A stretch of 64,000 nt of DNA. It comes from Siphonodentalium dalli (lineage: Eukaryota > Mollusca > Scaphopoda > Gadilida > Siphonodentaliidae). Where the stretch lies: assembly GCA_032622095.1 (NCBI GenBank), contig CP136066.1, positions 57,874,609-57,938,608 of the forward strand. The letters are read 5' to 3'. The position numbers and the translations under genes were made by a program. Under the pieces are notes generated by a model, which worked only from the letters and a program-made list of their open reading frames with translations, did no database searches and was not told the origin of the DNA. Positions 1 through 11,681 of this stretch are shown piece after piece (the first letter of the stretch is position 1; each line of letters begins with the position of its first letter).

Positions 1-234
1 ACCAATATGTGAAAACAAATTCTATTACAGCAATTATACATTCTAATACAGCTATCGTTTTAATAGCATTTCTATCAATATACGACAATACGAAACTAAC
101 AGCAGGCCATGAAAATCTAATATAATAAATGTGCGATAGCTTTAGTAGAATAAATAATTGAATTAATAATTTGTCTATGTGAGAATACATTCAGTATAGA
201 ATGGATTAAATGTGACATTATACTTGATTTACAG

Positions 235-522
235 AGTCTGGAGCAGACGCATCATCGGCATCTCTGCTGTCAACTGTATCGAGTTCAGAAAAGAATGCAA
301 GCAGTGAATCGGGATCCTCTCTGCTCTCAACCGTATTAAGTCCTGATGATGCAAGCAGCGAATCAGGATCATCTCTTCTCTCAACCGTTTCAAGTCCTGA
401 TGATGCAAACAGCGGGTGTGCGACACCGGAGAATTACATTCCGATGAGGCAATTTTATAGTAACAGTGCCGCCAACCTCAATTTCCAAGCACCTAGTGGG
501 GATTACCTACAGGTGTCTACAG
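235..522 (+). CDS. Alpha-kinase gene, exon with Ser-rich repeats
   Basis: Acceptor ATTTACAG at 227-234 and donor GTAAAT at 523. The frame reads SGADASSASLL... through NYIPMRQFYSNSAANLNF. It contains about three tandem copies of an 18-residue (54-bp) unit of the form SGSSLLSTVLSPDDASSE, the first diverged. It is low-complexity, acidic and Ser-rich, likely a disordered, phosphorylatable linker upstream of the kinase domain. An earlier donor-like GT at 513 would shorten it by 10 bp and break the phase. Confidence 0.75.
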
Positions 523-3500
523 GTAAATCTAGTAGTTTATTAAACCCCCCGATCCTTATAGGAGGTTTGGGACATACATACGAGGGCTCCGCTCTATCTG
601 TCCATCTGAGCAAACATATCACCTTGTAACTAGGGTGGTAATTAGCGGATTTTATTTTATTGGGCATGGCGATTTCACAGGTTGGGGGAAAGGATACTTA
701 CATACTACGGGTTTAGTCCATTAATTTTTACCAGAGGTTCGGCCCTTGCTTGACTTGCAAATTTGTGAATTTTGTTTCCGAAAGAACATTTCAGCTTGTG
801 ACACTGGCATATGTCACGCTGTAATTTTTTTTATATCACAATATTTTCCATAAGTTTGATTGGCAAAATTTCTCAGAAATTGTTTCGTCCAAAAATAATT
901 TGTATGGTATGACACATTTATGACCTTGACTTGAAATGAAGAAAGGTGTGCAAATCATGTGTTTGATTTGTAGAAAATTACTCTCTTCATTACAGGATTC
1001 ATAACTCATCCTGCGATCATTAAAGCTAGCCATGTCAAGGTCATACGAGGTTCTAAATCTGACGGCGAGTTGGGAGATGATGAGTCGTCATCAGTAGTGG
1101 ACATGGAAACTGCTGAGCGACAACTGGAGACAATTGAGAGCATTGATCCGTCAAGTGGTAGTTTATCAAGTTTGTCAGAATACCTCAGCCAATGGCATCC
1201 TTCCGATTTCCTTGAGCATGATGGTTATAAAGTTCAGAGTGAGTTTAACCCTTTACCCAACAAACCGGCCAAAACCGGCCAAATAAAGCTTCAACAGCCT
1301 AAAATATCTTCGGTCTGTCTCAATAGAACCATACAAATATGGATATCATTGGAACTGGCTCCTTGACCACATTGTGATAGTTACAGTTATGCCCTGTGCC
1401 AATGCATTCTCTTATATATGCGAGTCGACCATAGGTCGCCTCGCATATATAAGAGAATGCATTGGCCTAAAAAAAAATCTTTTTTTAACACTTTTTACCA
1501 TTTTTTCTTACATTCTTTAACAATTTTATAATTTTTAATGTGTTAAGCCAATGCATTCTCTTATATATGCGAGGCGACCTATGGTCGACTCGCATATATA
1601 AGAGAATGCATTGGCACAGGGCCGTTCTGTTGGGTAAAGGGTTAATTCAAAGATTACAAGCTAATTGGTCAATAATGCTCTTGGATATTACTGTATTTAT
1701 TCAGTGTTAAATTTTCTCTATTTCTGCGTTTGTGACTTCATAAAGGCTCATTATGCATGTTTGTAAGTTAAAGTTGATATTGTGAATAAATGTTCCCAAA
1801 TTACTATTTCTTTGGCTTCGGGGGTAAAAAACATTTGATTCGAGTCGTGGAACCCACCCATCAAAGCTCTGAGTGATCAGATATAAAAAATTTTAATCTG
1901 TTATTTGCTGAGATACATGTATGTAATTGTTGGTGGCCTAGCAAAAAATTCATCAAGCTGACGGTCCCGGACCAAATTGCAGATGAAGATTGATAACTCT
2001 AAAATAAAGTGGCTTTGGGTGTTTGGTATTTGACAATCAGGCCAAATTTTGTTGAACAAAATGTTGATAAATAACACTTTTATACTATAGTTGACTGTGG
2101 TTAGCATTATTTTTGGTCAATTAATCGATTCTGAAGCGGCATTTCAAAAACAAATTTGTTGTTGTTGAAATCTGATAATATGAGGACCATCGAATCGGAT
2201 TGAGTACCTTTAACCTTTGAAAAATAAAATTCAAATGCAAAGTTGTCCGTCCGCCCCAATTAAAACAAGCTGATTCCAGCATACCCCTCCCCATAACTTA
2301 AAATAATTATATGGTAGATTTGGATCATGGGGATTTATTGTCAATTCTGGAACTATTTTGTCTGACATTTGCAGAATGAGGTCCCCAGAGGGTGAATTTA
2401 GTGAAGCTACCCCATACAATGGGCTAGCATCACCAAATTCACCCTCTGGGGACCTCATTCTGCTTAGGCCTCATCCTCTGGGAAGTAGCTATAGTCTCAA
2501 ATTAACATTATTTTAGTTAGTTTTTCGCATCTGTTCATTTTCTATATCCTCTAATTTGCAGAAGATAAAATGCATAATCGAAGTGACTCATGGGCGAACA
2601 TCAACTTCAACTGAGAAACTTCAATCTGATCCTAGGTCTCCCATAGCATCCCCTGATAATAAATTATGCCGTTGCTATCAGCTGACGAAACCCTCCTATG
2701 CCCATGGTGCATGTAATGTATATATCAAATTTGAAGATCAATTGAACCATTGTTATTTTTTGCAGGATCAAATTTGTGGGTGTATAATCCTCGAAACGGT
2801 CAGTGGACAGGACAAAGTACCTTAACCCTGCTGGGGCCAGAAATTAATGTTAAAGTGAAGGGCAATTGTCGAGATGTTTACGAGGTTAACTTTCTGCATC
2901 AAGATGAACCAAATGCCAGGTCAGTATAAATATATATATCATACATGTGCCAAGACTCATAAGCAAAATGTCCGGTAGCGCAAATATCTCAGCCATCGTT
3001 TCAGGGTCCGCGCTGGCCCGAAATTAACTTTTGCCAAATGAAGATAATTTTTGCCAAATGCTGTGAGACGTTGCCAAATGCTATCAGTTTCTAATACATT
3101 GTGTTTTTTATTTTGATTATTTCAACAATCGCTGCTTGAGCGACCTTTGATATTGATAGGAAAGCAGTTCATTATTAATAATTCTTGCCTCTATACTTGG
3201 GTTTATCAGAGAGCAATAAACCAATGGCATAACAATGAAATTGCAATAGGGTTTCTTCATCAGAAAGGCACATAGAAACAAACAGGATTAGCTATGTAAA
3301 CACCTCCACCAGACATACTAGCAAACCCTCCACCCCTTACTAATGATATCAGGTTAACCCTTTACCCAACAAACCGGCCAAAAACGGCCAAATAAAGCTG
3401 CAACAGCCTAAATTATCTTGGGTCTGTCTCAATAAAACCATACAAATATGGATATCATTGGAACCGGCTCCTTGACCACATTGTGATAGTTACAGTTATG

Positions 3501-5836
3501 CCCTGTGCCAATGCATTCTCTTATATATGCGAGTCGACCATAGGTCGCCTCGCATATATAAGAGAATGCATTGGCCTAAAAAAATCTTTTTTTAACACTT
3601 TTTACCATTTTTTCTTACATTCTTTAACAATTTTATAATTTTTAATGTGTTAAGCCAATGCATTCTCTTATATATGCGAGGCGACCTATGGTCGACTCGC
3701 ATATATAAGAGAATGCATTGGCACAGGGCCCTTCTGTTGGGTAAAGGGTTAACTGAAGCTTGAGGAGTTAACTTTTCATAACCTTATAAATCACCACAAA
3801 TAATACCATTAATGAAAGTCTTTCCTGAAATGAGTCGTATTGGTTGACAAATATTATTAAACTTTCTTGAGGAATCAAAAGTGACTGCCACAAAATTTTT
3901 GCCAAATGAAAATATTTTTGACCAAATGTGAATTATTTTTGCCATTGGCAACTTTGGCAAGTGGCAGCGCGAACCCTGCATGGTTTATCATGTATGGATG
4001 AATATTCACTGAATTTCATAAGCGCGCCCAATTACATTCTAGCATTCTCGTGTTATCCTTCTTTGTCTGGATCAGCCATGTGTATTAAGACATCAATGAA
4101 ATTTGGTATTGGATGTTCACCACCACAAGGGTTTTCAATGTTATTTTTTTCAGATTTGTTCACATTTTAACTTTTATAGTTATGCTCCTTCATATATATT
4201 TCTAACTCGGGTTCCATCCTGTCGATGTTTCAATTTGGCACCGTGGGGTATGCCAGCACTCGAGGTGCAACCTCTTCTTTGTACCTGTTAACATAAACAT
4301 GTATCCTCTAGAGCAAGGCCGGCCCATGTACATTTTTTTTACATTTATTTGGATACAAACAAGCAGTCGCCAATGGTGGTATTGTCCCGCCTAGTTGGGC
4401 AAAGTTGGGGATGGGCATTTTCAAAATATGCTAAAAAATAACTGATATCAGTACATATTTCTTTGAGATTGGTTAATATTTGTTTTAGTTCAGGCTTAAA
4501 ATTTAATTTGCAATGCTAAAAATTACAAAGGGTCGTAACTCTGGTAAAAATATACAGCTGGGCCTAGTTTGCGAACTCGTTTCTGAAACTCCTATTGTGA
4601 ACGCACATACCAAAATCTCTGAAATCTTTTAATAACATTGTTCGAAATAACCCCCGGACAACTTTTCATGGGTGCAATAGCCAAAAAATGACAAAGGGCT
4701 GTAACTCTGGTGAAAATTCCTGGTCTGAACTATTTTCAGATACTCCTCTTGTTAACTGATATACCAAAAATATTTGAAATCTGTTGATAATTGTTCAAAA
4801 TAAACCCCGGACAACTTATCATGAGTGCTAAAAATGCCAAAAAATTACAATCAATGGGCTGTAACTCTGGTAAAAATGTATGGCCAGGCCTGAAGACATG
4901 GTGCTGGACGTTTTCAAAATGAGGTCTCCAGAGGGTGAATTTAGTGACATGGGGACCTCATTCTGCATGGCCTCATCTGCTATGGGAGACCTGGTCTCAG
5001 ATTTAAGTTCCGAGATGGTGATGTGCACCCATTGGGTGCCTTGATTATGCATTGTGTCGTCTGCCAATTTGGGGGATACAGAGAAACTAAACTGAAAAAA
5101 AAGAAACTTTCTAAAGACACTAAAAAACATGTTAATTTGATAATAAAGATACTTTCCAGAGAAGATGAGGCCAAAGCAGAATGAGGTCCCCAGAAGGTGA
5201 ATATAGTGATGCTAGCCCGCTGTCCGATAACATCTGTTCATTTCTTGTTCCAGGTACATTGGTAAAATATACAAAATAGAGAGGAGGCCAGAGCAGTATA
5301 TGCAGGACACCATTTGTCAGATGCTGGCGCGATATTACGTCATTATGTTTAACCAATCAGTACAGAGATGCACCGACCTTCACATTTCATTCCAAGTTCA
5401 CTATCTCCCAGTGTTTCATATCCAGCTTTTATCAAAGTCCGGCGTGCTTCTTCAGTGCATTAACGTTGAACCGTACCTCGAGGGAGACTTCGAAAAAATA
5501 ACCAACAACCTCGAACACTGCAACAATAACCTCGCTCAGCAAAAAAGCGACGAGCTTCGAGATATCGCGACAGCTCTGTCTCACTTCACGTATTGCAGTA
5601 CAAACGGACACCTGATGTTGGTCGATATTCAGGGGTTTATGCCGACTGAAGGGGAAGGAATTATCTACCTTACCGATCCACAGTTTCACACAAGGTCATC
5701 AGAGAATATGAAAATTGAGAAGTTTTGTACGGCAGATTATGGTGGAGATGGGATGAAGTTGTTCTGGCGGAGCGTCCATAGTGAATGCAACTCTATCTGT
5801 AAATCACTCGGACTGCAGCGTCCTATCATAGTTTGA
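235..5836 (+). CDS. Alpha-kinase domain protein, 3' part of gene (four exons)
   Basis: The four exons 235-522, 996-1238, 2766-2919 and 5254-5836 join in one frame with GT-AG introns and phases 1, 1 and 2, ending at TGA 5834-5836. The last two exons carry the alpha-kinase (atypical Ser/Thr kinase) fold: a lysine-containing strand (IGKIYK), INVEPYLEGDFEKITNN, LSHFTYCSTNGHLMLVDIQG, LTDPQFHT, a glycine-rich ADYGGDGMKLF and the Cys/His zinc-site helix HSECNSICKSLGL. These match the ATP-binding, metal-binding and zinc-scaffold regions of the family (eEF2 kinase, MHCK, vwkA). The N-terminal exons are Ser-rich and not conserved. The gene starts outside the window, so subfamily and substrate cannot be set. 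Introns 2 and 3 are filled with MITEs. No signal peptide or membrane segment is seen in this part, so it is probably cytosolic. Confidence 0.88.
523..995 (+). other. Alpha-kinase intron 1, no other feature
   Basis: AT-rich intron. The first 107 bases remain open in the exon frame but lead to a TAA after the strong GTAAAT donor, so they are read as intron. Confidence 0.6.
996..1238 (+). CDS. Alpha-kinase gene, acidic linker exon
   Basis: Acceptor CATTACAG ends at 995; donor GTGAGT starts at 1239. It enters in phase 1 and leaves in phase 1. The product is acidic and Ser-rich (GDDESSSVVDMETAERQLETI ... EYLSQWHPSDFLEHDGYKVQ). The last residues lead into the kinase domain. A piggyBac-like MITE starts immediately downstream of the donor, at TTAA 1245-1248. 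Confidence 0.8.
1245..1645. mobile_element. piggyBac-like MITE, family A, copy 1
   Basis: TTAA on both sides and inverted ends CCCTTTACCCAACA / TGTTGGGTAAAGGG. Two 67-nt hairpins (1399-1465 and 1548-1614) that are reverse complements of each other flank a T-rich spacer. CCC-starting ends with a TTAA target fit piggyBac. It sits a few bases after an alpha-kinase splice donor. Confidence 0.85.
1788..2215. mobile_element. Family D MITE (GGTACTCAACCCG type), copy 1
   Basis: Contains the family core TATTTCTTTGGCTTCGGGGG, TTGATTCGAGTC and GAACCCACC, and ends in TTGAGTACCTTTAA. The left end is lost. Contains the intact site AATTAATCGATTCTG that is occupied in the copy at 15600. Confidence 0.6.
2365..2650. 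mobile_element. Family F MITE (GAGGTCCCCAGAGGGTGAAT), partial
   Basis: A terminal hairpin of about 95 bp with arms GCAGAATGAGGTCCCCAGAG, followed by the family interior (CCTAGGTCTCCCATAGCA). The second hairpin is absent. Confidence 0.6.
2766..2919 (+). CDS. Alpha-kinase gene, N-lobe exon
   Basis: Acceptor TTTTTTGCAG ends at 2765; the donor GTCAGT starts at 2920. The product, SNLWVYNPRNGQWTGQ ... VYEVNFLHQDEPNA, is the start of the alpha-kinase N lobe. Phase 1 in, phase 2 out, matching its neighbours. Confidence 0.82.
3002..3978. mobile_element. hAT-like non-autonomous element
   Basis: Inverted ends CAGGGTCCGCGCTG and CAGCGCGAACCCTG with internal TTGCCAAATG iterations near both ends. Flanked by 8-bp duplications CATCGTTT (2994-3001) and CATGGTTT (3979-3986), 7 of 8 identical. 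An 8-bp target duplication with CAGGG ends fits hAT. Contains MITE 3354-3752. Confidence 0.7.
3354..3752. mobile_element. piggyBac-like MITE, family A, copy 2 (nested)
   Basis: Same ends and two hairpins; TTAA flanks. Inserted inside the hAT-like element 3002-3978. Confidence 0.85.
4910..5215. mobile_element. Family F MITE, shortened
   Basis: Left and right hairpin remnants around an interior with GGTGATGTGCACCCATTGGG. Ends about 40 bp before the acceptor of the terminal alpha-kinase exon. Confidence 0.55.
5254..5836 (+). CDS. Alpha-kinase gene, terminal catalytic exon
   Basis: Acceptor TTCTTGTTCCAG ends at 5253. One long terminal exon encodes the rest of the catalytic domain, from YIGKIYKIERRPEQYMQD through the zinc-site helix HSECNSICKSLGL, and closes with LQRPIIV and TGA. 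The base composition is visibly less AT-rich than the surrounding repeats. No polyadenylation signal is obvious; a MITE remnant follows from about 5862. Confidence 0.9.
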
Positions 5837-5861
5837 GTGTTCTGTCAATTTCAGTTAGCAC

Positions 5862-5950
5862 TTTCATGACGGGACCTGTGCTGGGACAGCATTAAATATC
5901 CTGCGCCAGTGCATTTTCTTATATAGCGAATCTCCCAGAGCGAGTGGCAT
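5862..5950. mobile_element. Family-B MITE remnant downstream of the alpha-kinase gene
   Basis: TTTCATGACGGGACCTGTGC followed by CCAGTGCATTTTCTTATAT and half a hairpin (tip CTCCCAGAG). No right end. Confidence 0.5.
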
Positions 5951-6207
5951 CGGGTCAGTTATTTTTAAGCATGTACTCCAAACTGTTCAGGGAACCGGCA
6001 CACGAAAAGTTACTTCCGGTTTGTCATTTTTATATGATAATGCGCATGCGTGGTTGGTCAAGATACACGCGTGACAATAGGACACACCCGTGGATGGTTC
6101 AAACGAACACACCTGATAAATAGTTCAGAAATTTCTGATTACCTAATTTCAAACCATACTAATATGGATTTCAAAAGTTATTGATATGGCTCAGGATCAG
6201 ACATGCG

Positions 6208-6209
6208 TT

Positions 6210-6240
<31 letters not shown>
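6208..6240 (+). repeat. Poly-C tract
   Basis: About 32 C bases in a row. Other homopolymers: G15 near 48661-48675 and C19-20 near 60269-60287. Confidence 0.9.
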
Positions 6241-6241
<1 letters not shown>

Positions 6242-6328
6242 ACAGCTAGGAAGTTATTGCCAAATAATAACGGTATTTGTAGGAGATTAGTGGTAGTCAT
6301 ATAATAAATCAATGAGTCTCTACTACAG

Positions 6329-6440
6329 TACAGTAATGCCCTAAATAATCGACTCCTTAACCACAGCAGAATTATGGGTAACTTTTCAGGATTTAGTCTG
6401 AAATATGGCTTGTTGCCATTCATCGGAAAGCTCTCACTGA
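6329..6440. mobile_element. Fold-back MITE family E, half copy
   Basis: TACAGTAATGCCCTAAATAA to GAAAGCTCTCACTGAG; only one arm. Other copies have both arms. Confidence 0.7.
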
Positions 6441-6921
6441 GTAAATGTTTGTGAGTTATATCTAACGCCTGTTATATGACCATCCAAATCATGAAACATT
6501 TTCCTAAATCATAGACCTGTGAGGCTGTGACAATTGAAGAAATTAAAGAATACTTTTCCAAACAGGGATTCAAGGCCGTCAAAGTGTGTTGATGCAAAAT
6601 AATATAAATGTCTGTAAAACAACTATCATCAACAAGTACATAAAAATATACATTGACTTTTTAATTATTTTTGTTAATAATAACTCTGCAATAACGAGAT
6701 TTTACATGTCAAAACCATTGTAATGTAAACAGCGGATAATGTTAAAAGTTCAATGAGATACCAAAGTTTAATAAAATCTGTAAAGTAAACATTGGAAAAG
6801 GTCAAAGCATTGAAAAATATTCTGAAAATCATATCCAGACTGAAATATTTGGAACTTCCTACACAATTAGGGATGTTTGTTAACAAATCATGGTAACAGT
6901 TTTGTTTACATAACAGTGGTG

Positions 6922-7321
6922 TTAACCCTTTACCCAACAAACCGGCCAAAACCGGCCAAATAAAGCTGCAACAGCCTAAATTATCTTGGGTCTGTCTCAA
7001 TAAAACCATACAAATATGGATATCATTGGAACCGGCTCATTGACCACATTGTGATGGTTACAGTTATGCCCTGTGCCAATGCATTCTCTTATATATGCGA
7101 GTCGACCATAGGTCGCCTCGCATATATAAGAGAATGCATTGGCCTAAAAAAAATCTTTTTTTACCATTTTTTCTTACATTCTTTAACAATTTTATAATTT
7201 TTAATGTGTTAAGCCAATGCATTCTCTTATATATGCGAGGCGACCTATGGTCGACTCGCATATATAAGAGAATGTATTGGCACAGGGTAAAAAAAATCCC
7301 TTCTGTTGGGTAAAGTGTTAA
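6922..7321. mobile_element. piggyBac-like MITE, family A, copy 3 (hybrid right end)
   Basis: TTAA flanks, two hairpins. Before the right end it carries CACAGGGTAAAAAAAATCCC, which otherwise belongs to the GTGACCCGCC family, suggesting recombination. Confidence 0.8.
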
Positions 7322-7652
7322 CATGCAAAAATCTGTTATTGGAGAACTATCAATAATGAAAATAAGAACAAAGTTTATCTATTTATATGTACATACTAAG
7401 TGTTGTCATCACTAAATCCAGCATTCTGATTGGTCGGCGCCCACGTGGCTATTTGCAGTTATTTCGCGGTGAATGCGCAACGGCTCATAACACCATCGAT
7501 ACGTCATTGGGTTTGGAAAGACGAACGCGTAATGTTTTGGGCGCATTTGGACTCGCGCAGGATTGACTTAATACATCATCGTGTTTCAATATGAAGAGAA
7601 ATTGTTTCTATTAACTTTTGCCAAGGGTGCCATTGGGTATTTTGGGCTGTTT
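7322..7652. other. Short CpG-bearing unique segment
   Basis: Between MITE copy 3 and the tandem duplication. Contains GATTGGTCGGCGCCCACGTG and TCGCGCAGGATTG, so a CCAAT-like and E-box-like pair; no exon could be supported. Confidence 0.3.
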
Positions 7653-7720
7653 TTGTCACGATACACTTTTCGATTTAAATACATTTACAAAAGTGGCTTT
7701 TTCGCTAAATGTATATAAAT

Positions 7721-7881
7721 ATAAGGATTAACTGTCATGTGGACTATTTTTATGGAGATGTAACCGTGAGGTAAGTGGTCATAACTTGTATGTAAAACCC
7801 TTCGGGTTTTACACAAGTTATGTCCACTTACCTCACGGTTACATCTCCATAAAAACAGTCCACATGACAGTTAATCCTTAT
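7721..7881. repeat. Long palindrome (fold-back), unit 1
   Basis: ATAAGGATTAACTGTCATGT and its reverse complement end a near-perfect hairpin of about 161 bp, with GTAAAACCCTTCGGGTTTTAC at the tip. A second copy is at 11682-11842. Confidence 0.85.
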
Positions 7882-8038
7882 CTCCATGTTCTTCTTAGTG
7901 GTCATGGTTTTACAGACTTTTATATTTTTTAAACATTTACCCACCGCGAGTTTCCGTGGGTCCCTTTGGTGGTGATGTTTTTACAGACTTTTATATTTTT
8001 TAAACATTTACACACTGCGAGTGCCGTGGGTCCCTTTA

Positions 8039-8849
8039 GGGTGGATACACACATGCATGTAATCTCTGTAATTATCGTGTATTTGGCGTTTTTACATGGA
8101 TCATACAGACAATGTAATATGTGTCCACTGAAAACCCAATCATTGCCGACGTGTTGACCGCACTGAGTTAATAGTTCCAATTAAGTCGGAATGAAGAGAA
8201 ACCGCTATCTTGGACCGAGTCGCCAGGCCACTTAAAATAATTGCTCATGTGATAACCCATATGGTGGAATTTCTATATAAATAATAACCAGTCCTCTCTT
8301 GATATTTATAGTAGTGGTGGATCAGGATTTCCCCCAACGCAGGGGCTATATATGATCCCCGACGCAGGGGCTATCTATGATCCCGAAAGCTACCATGCAG
8401 GCAGGGTGGCTAACTCTGAGCTATTTAAGTAAAACATATTATATTGTACCTTCTTGCCCAGATTATTCCGACCGATACATTCAACTAAGTCCCTTAGCAA
8501 TTTGAAGCTTTTGACACCCCACGCCAAAACAATCACCATGGTCGAAAATGTTCTATATCAAGCCTGTATATGCCAGACGTGTCGCTTCTGGTGTTCGTAC
8601 ATTAATAAAATGCCAGATATCACACAAGACTTGACTAATTTCCGCATCCGTAAGAGATTACTTGTTTTGGACTGGCCTTAAATGTCCTGATAGCAGACAG
8701 TTTTGAGTTCGCTTATCACTACTCACTTGTCTGGCCTGTTAACAATGAACTGCTCGCGTGCAGGTGATTAATGTTGTCAATTATTGGTGTGGCCACGTAA
8801 AATACATGTATTTTACATACAGAAATTACATGCATGTGTGTATCCACCC
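8039..8849. mobile_element. Harbinger-like MITE, unit 1
   Basis: The ends are inverted repeats GGGTGGATACACACATGCAT and its complement, flanked by direct TTA (8036-8038 and 8850-8852). A TTA target duplication is typical of PIF/Harbinger. No transposase was recognised; a 75-codon frame inside (8454-8681) has no known similarity that I can see. Confidence 0.65.
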
Positions 8850-9608
8850 TTAGTGGTGATGTTTTTACAGACTTTTATATTTTTTTAAACATTTACCCAC
8901 TGAGTGCCTTGGAGTTCCTTTAATCAATGCTTGTTTGTATATAGGGCAGCTTTAGGTTTTTTTTTTTTTTTTCTCTTATAAATGTTTCTCTATTGAGCTT
9001 TTTATTTATTTTATACCTATTATTCAATACATATTTAATGCCTGTTAATTATATTGAGAAATAAAAATATATTTATTCAACAATAATACTTCCTGTTTCA
9101 GTTTGTACTTGTACGTAGTCTTAGAGATGCTTATCCGATTAAGCACTCCTAGATTACTATTTTTGTGGATAAACATATTTGATTCGAGTCAAGGAACCCA
9201 CTCATCAAAGCTCAGAGTGATCAGCAAATAATTTTTGAAATCTGTTATTTCTCGAGATATGCACTTCTTTCCTAGCAAATATTCATTCAAACCGACCAAA
9301 TTAAGATGGATAACTAAAATCAAGTGGTAATACAGCCAAATTTCGTGATAATCAAGTAATCAAGGCCATATTATTAAATGAAGTGTTTGAAAAGCTATGT
9401 CATTATATTTACACCATTAAATACGCCAAAGAGTCTTTATCTAGGACTATTTATTTATGCAGGCAAACCACATGGTTTTGTAAATTCCGCTATAAACTGG
9501 GGACTCGTTGTAGATCCTCTAAGTATTTTGCAACCTATTTTGATCCCTCGTACATGAAAATGATGGACACTTTATATTGAGTAGGGAGGTTTTTTGTGAG
9601 GGTTAACA

Positions 9609-10130
9609 GGTCAGGCACATCCTGAATTCCACTATTATAGCGATATTCCACTATTATAGCGATATTCCACTATTTTAGTGATATTTGACTATAACATATT
9701 CATGTTTCCTTTATTTGTGTCGGGAATAGAAGACGGTGCATACCAGTGCACAGCCAAATGTCACTCATAACAATATTGCAGCAAATGAACAGTCTTCCGA
9801 AAAAATTCGTTGTGCAATCTTTTGCGCCAGCTTTGATATTCAATAATATTATACTATTACTAATATATCCCGTTCTAAATGACAATAGCAGGATGACTCA
9901 ATCGCTCCTTCATAACAATATTTCAACTAATTACATGCTAATTGAGTTGCTTATCATGTGCCGTCATGATTAATAATTCTCCTGGTGCGATCTGATTTTG
10001 AATAATATTTGTGGGAAATATGATTTTGGATTATCCCTCTTTTATCAAATTAACAAAACGGTAATGGTCAAATACCACTATAATAGTGGAATATCGCTAT
10101 AATAGTGGAATTCAGGATGTGCCTGACCTG
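9609..10130. mobile_element. MITE with CAGGTCAGGCACATCC ends, unit 1
   Basis: Inverted ends CAGGTCAGGCACATCCTGAA and complement, flanked by GTTAA on both sides. Inside the left end, TTCCACTATTATAGCGATA is iterated two to three times; the right end has the complement. No ORF is recognised. Confidence 0.65.
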
Positions 10131-11681
10131 GTTAATGGGCAGGCTACTGGACATTCTGAAACTAGATGGTTGAAGCCAATTAGTTTTTGAGTGTCCAATC
10201 AGGAGTCCATTAACCTACTTAAAACACAGTTTTATAATGTACAAGGAGAAATTGCTTTTATGCAGATGAAAAATTCTGATGAATCTCGATAAATGAGACA
10301 TATTAAAACGTTTTTCTGTATAAAAATAGTCCTTGGCCGACAACAAAACCACGCCCCTTCACACAGTTCGTGTTAATGGGGGTTTCATGTGGACTTTGCC
10401 ATGAACACAATTGTATGCATATATACAGGTACAACTATTTTTCCGAACAAAACGTCCATATATGCCAACATATAATAAACTATTTGTTTTTGCAGTGTGC
10501 ATATAGCGAAGTATATATACATAATATATACTCTAATCACAATTATCTGTATTTTAGGCATGTATGCATTTTAACAAAGTTTTGACTCACTATCATTGTT
10601 GTTTCCTGAAGAACAGTAACTCTATTACCGTACTGGAGTCCGGCATGCTTCAATGTGATAGAGACCCCATGGTAATGCAAATGAGCAGTTCTAAGGGTAG
10701 GCATGGTCTGGGAAACAAAATATATTGTTATTATGTCTGAGAATTGGAGATTATAAGAATGAACAGAACAAATAATAGACTTTTCCTTTATTTATTTGTG
10801 AAATTCACACAGCCTGGATGAGGCAGTCCCGAACGAGAGGTATTGCGTTCCGCCAACAAATCGAGTGCGATAATACGTCAAAATCCAGACACCCATGAGG
10901 TTCTATTTTTATTACATATCTCAGTATCATAGTAAGTTGACTCACAATCGTACATCTCCGGTACAGAAAATGTGAATTTAATTGAGTTTTAACGGCATTT
11001 TAGGGTTAACGCCACACTCAGACAGGGAGCCCGTCTATCCGCGAGTGACCCATCTTGACCCGCGCATAGGTGTTAATTGGGTTTTCCCCAGATTTTCCAA
11101 AAAATATAACCCAATCAGCGCATTGCGATTTCGACAAGAGGGTTGTCGCCCTTGCGTTGAAAAGTTGAAAAAGTTAAAATAGTAACGGCGAGAGTCAGTC
11201 TAACAACACTGAATGAAATAGTTCCGTCAACAGATTGCACTAGTGCGATTCTGAGAATTATCTCACGCCTGGAACGTCGTGCGATCATGCCAATTACGTT
11301 GATAGATATGTAATAAATATCCTATCTGTCTGGAATATAGTGTCTGACATTTGCAGAATGATCTCCAGTAGGAAGTAGTAGCATGTCTTGAAAACTGGTG
11401 ACACAAAGGACTGTATGGATAAATGATATGGAATGCTTCATTCAGTCTGGGATCCACCATTCAGACTCACACATACTGAAATTCACTTCAATCATTCTAT
11501 TAGAACTGAAGCGAAAAGGGAAGGATTACATTCATTATTTTGAGCTGAAATTGGTAAATTATCCGGGTCAGCAAAGAATGGAATCATTTTTTCCAGACTG
11601 GAGTAATTTAGAATTGTCACGATACACTTTTCGATTTAAATACATTTACAAAAGTGGCTTTTTCGCTAAATGTATATAAAT

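Noticed and set aside
7064-7324. Open frames in the hairpin MITEs, with recurring peptides like CILLYMRVDHRSPRIYKRMH
   Set aside because: They are translations of the 67-nt hairpin in both strands and recur wherever it occurs; no independent coding evidence.
10982-11182. 66-codon frame with VTHLDPRIGVNWVFPRF
   Set aside because: Present unchanged in both tandem units but no recognisable domain, splice signals or codon bias.
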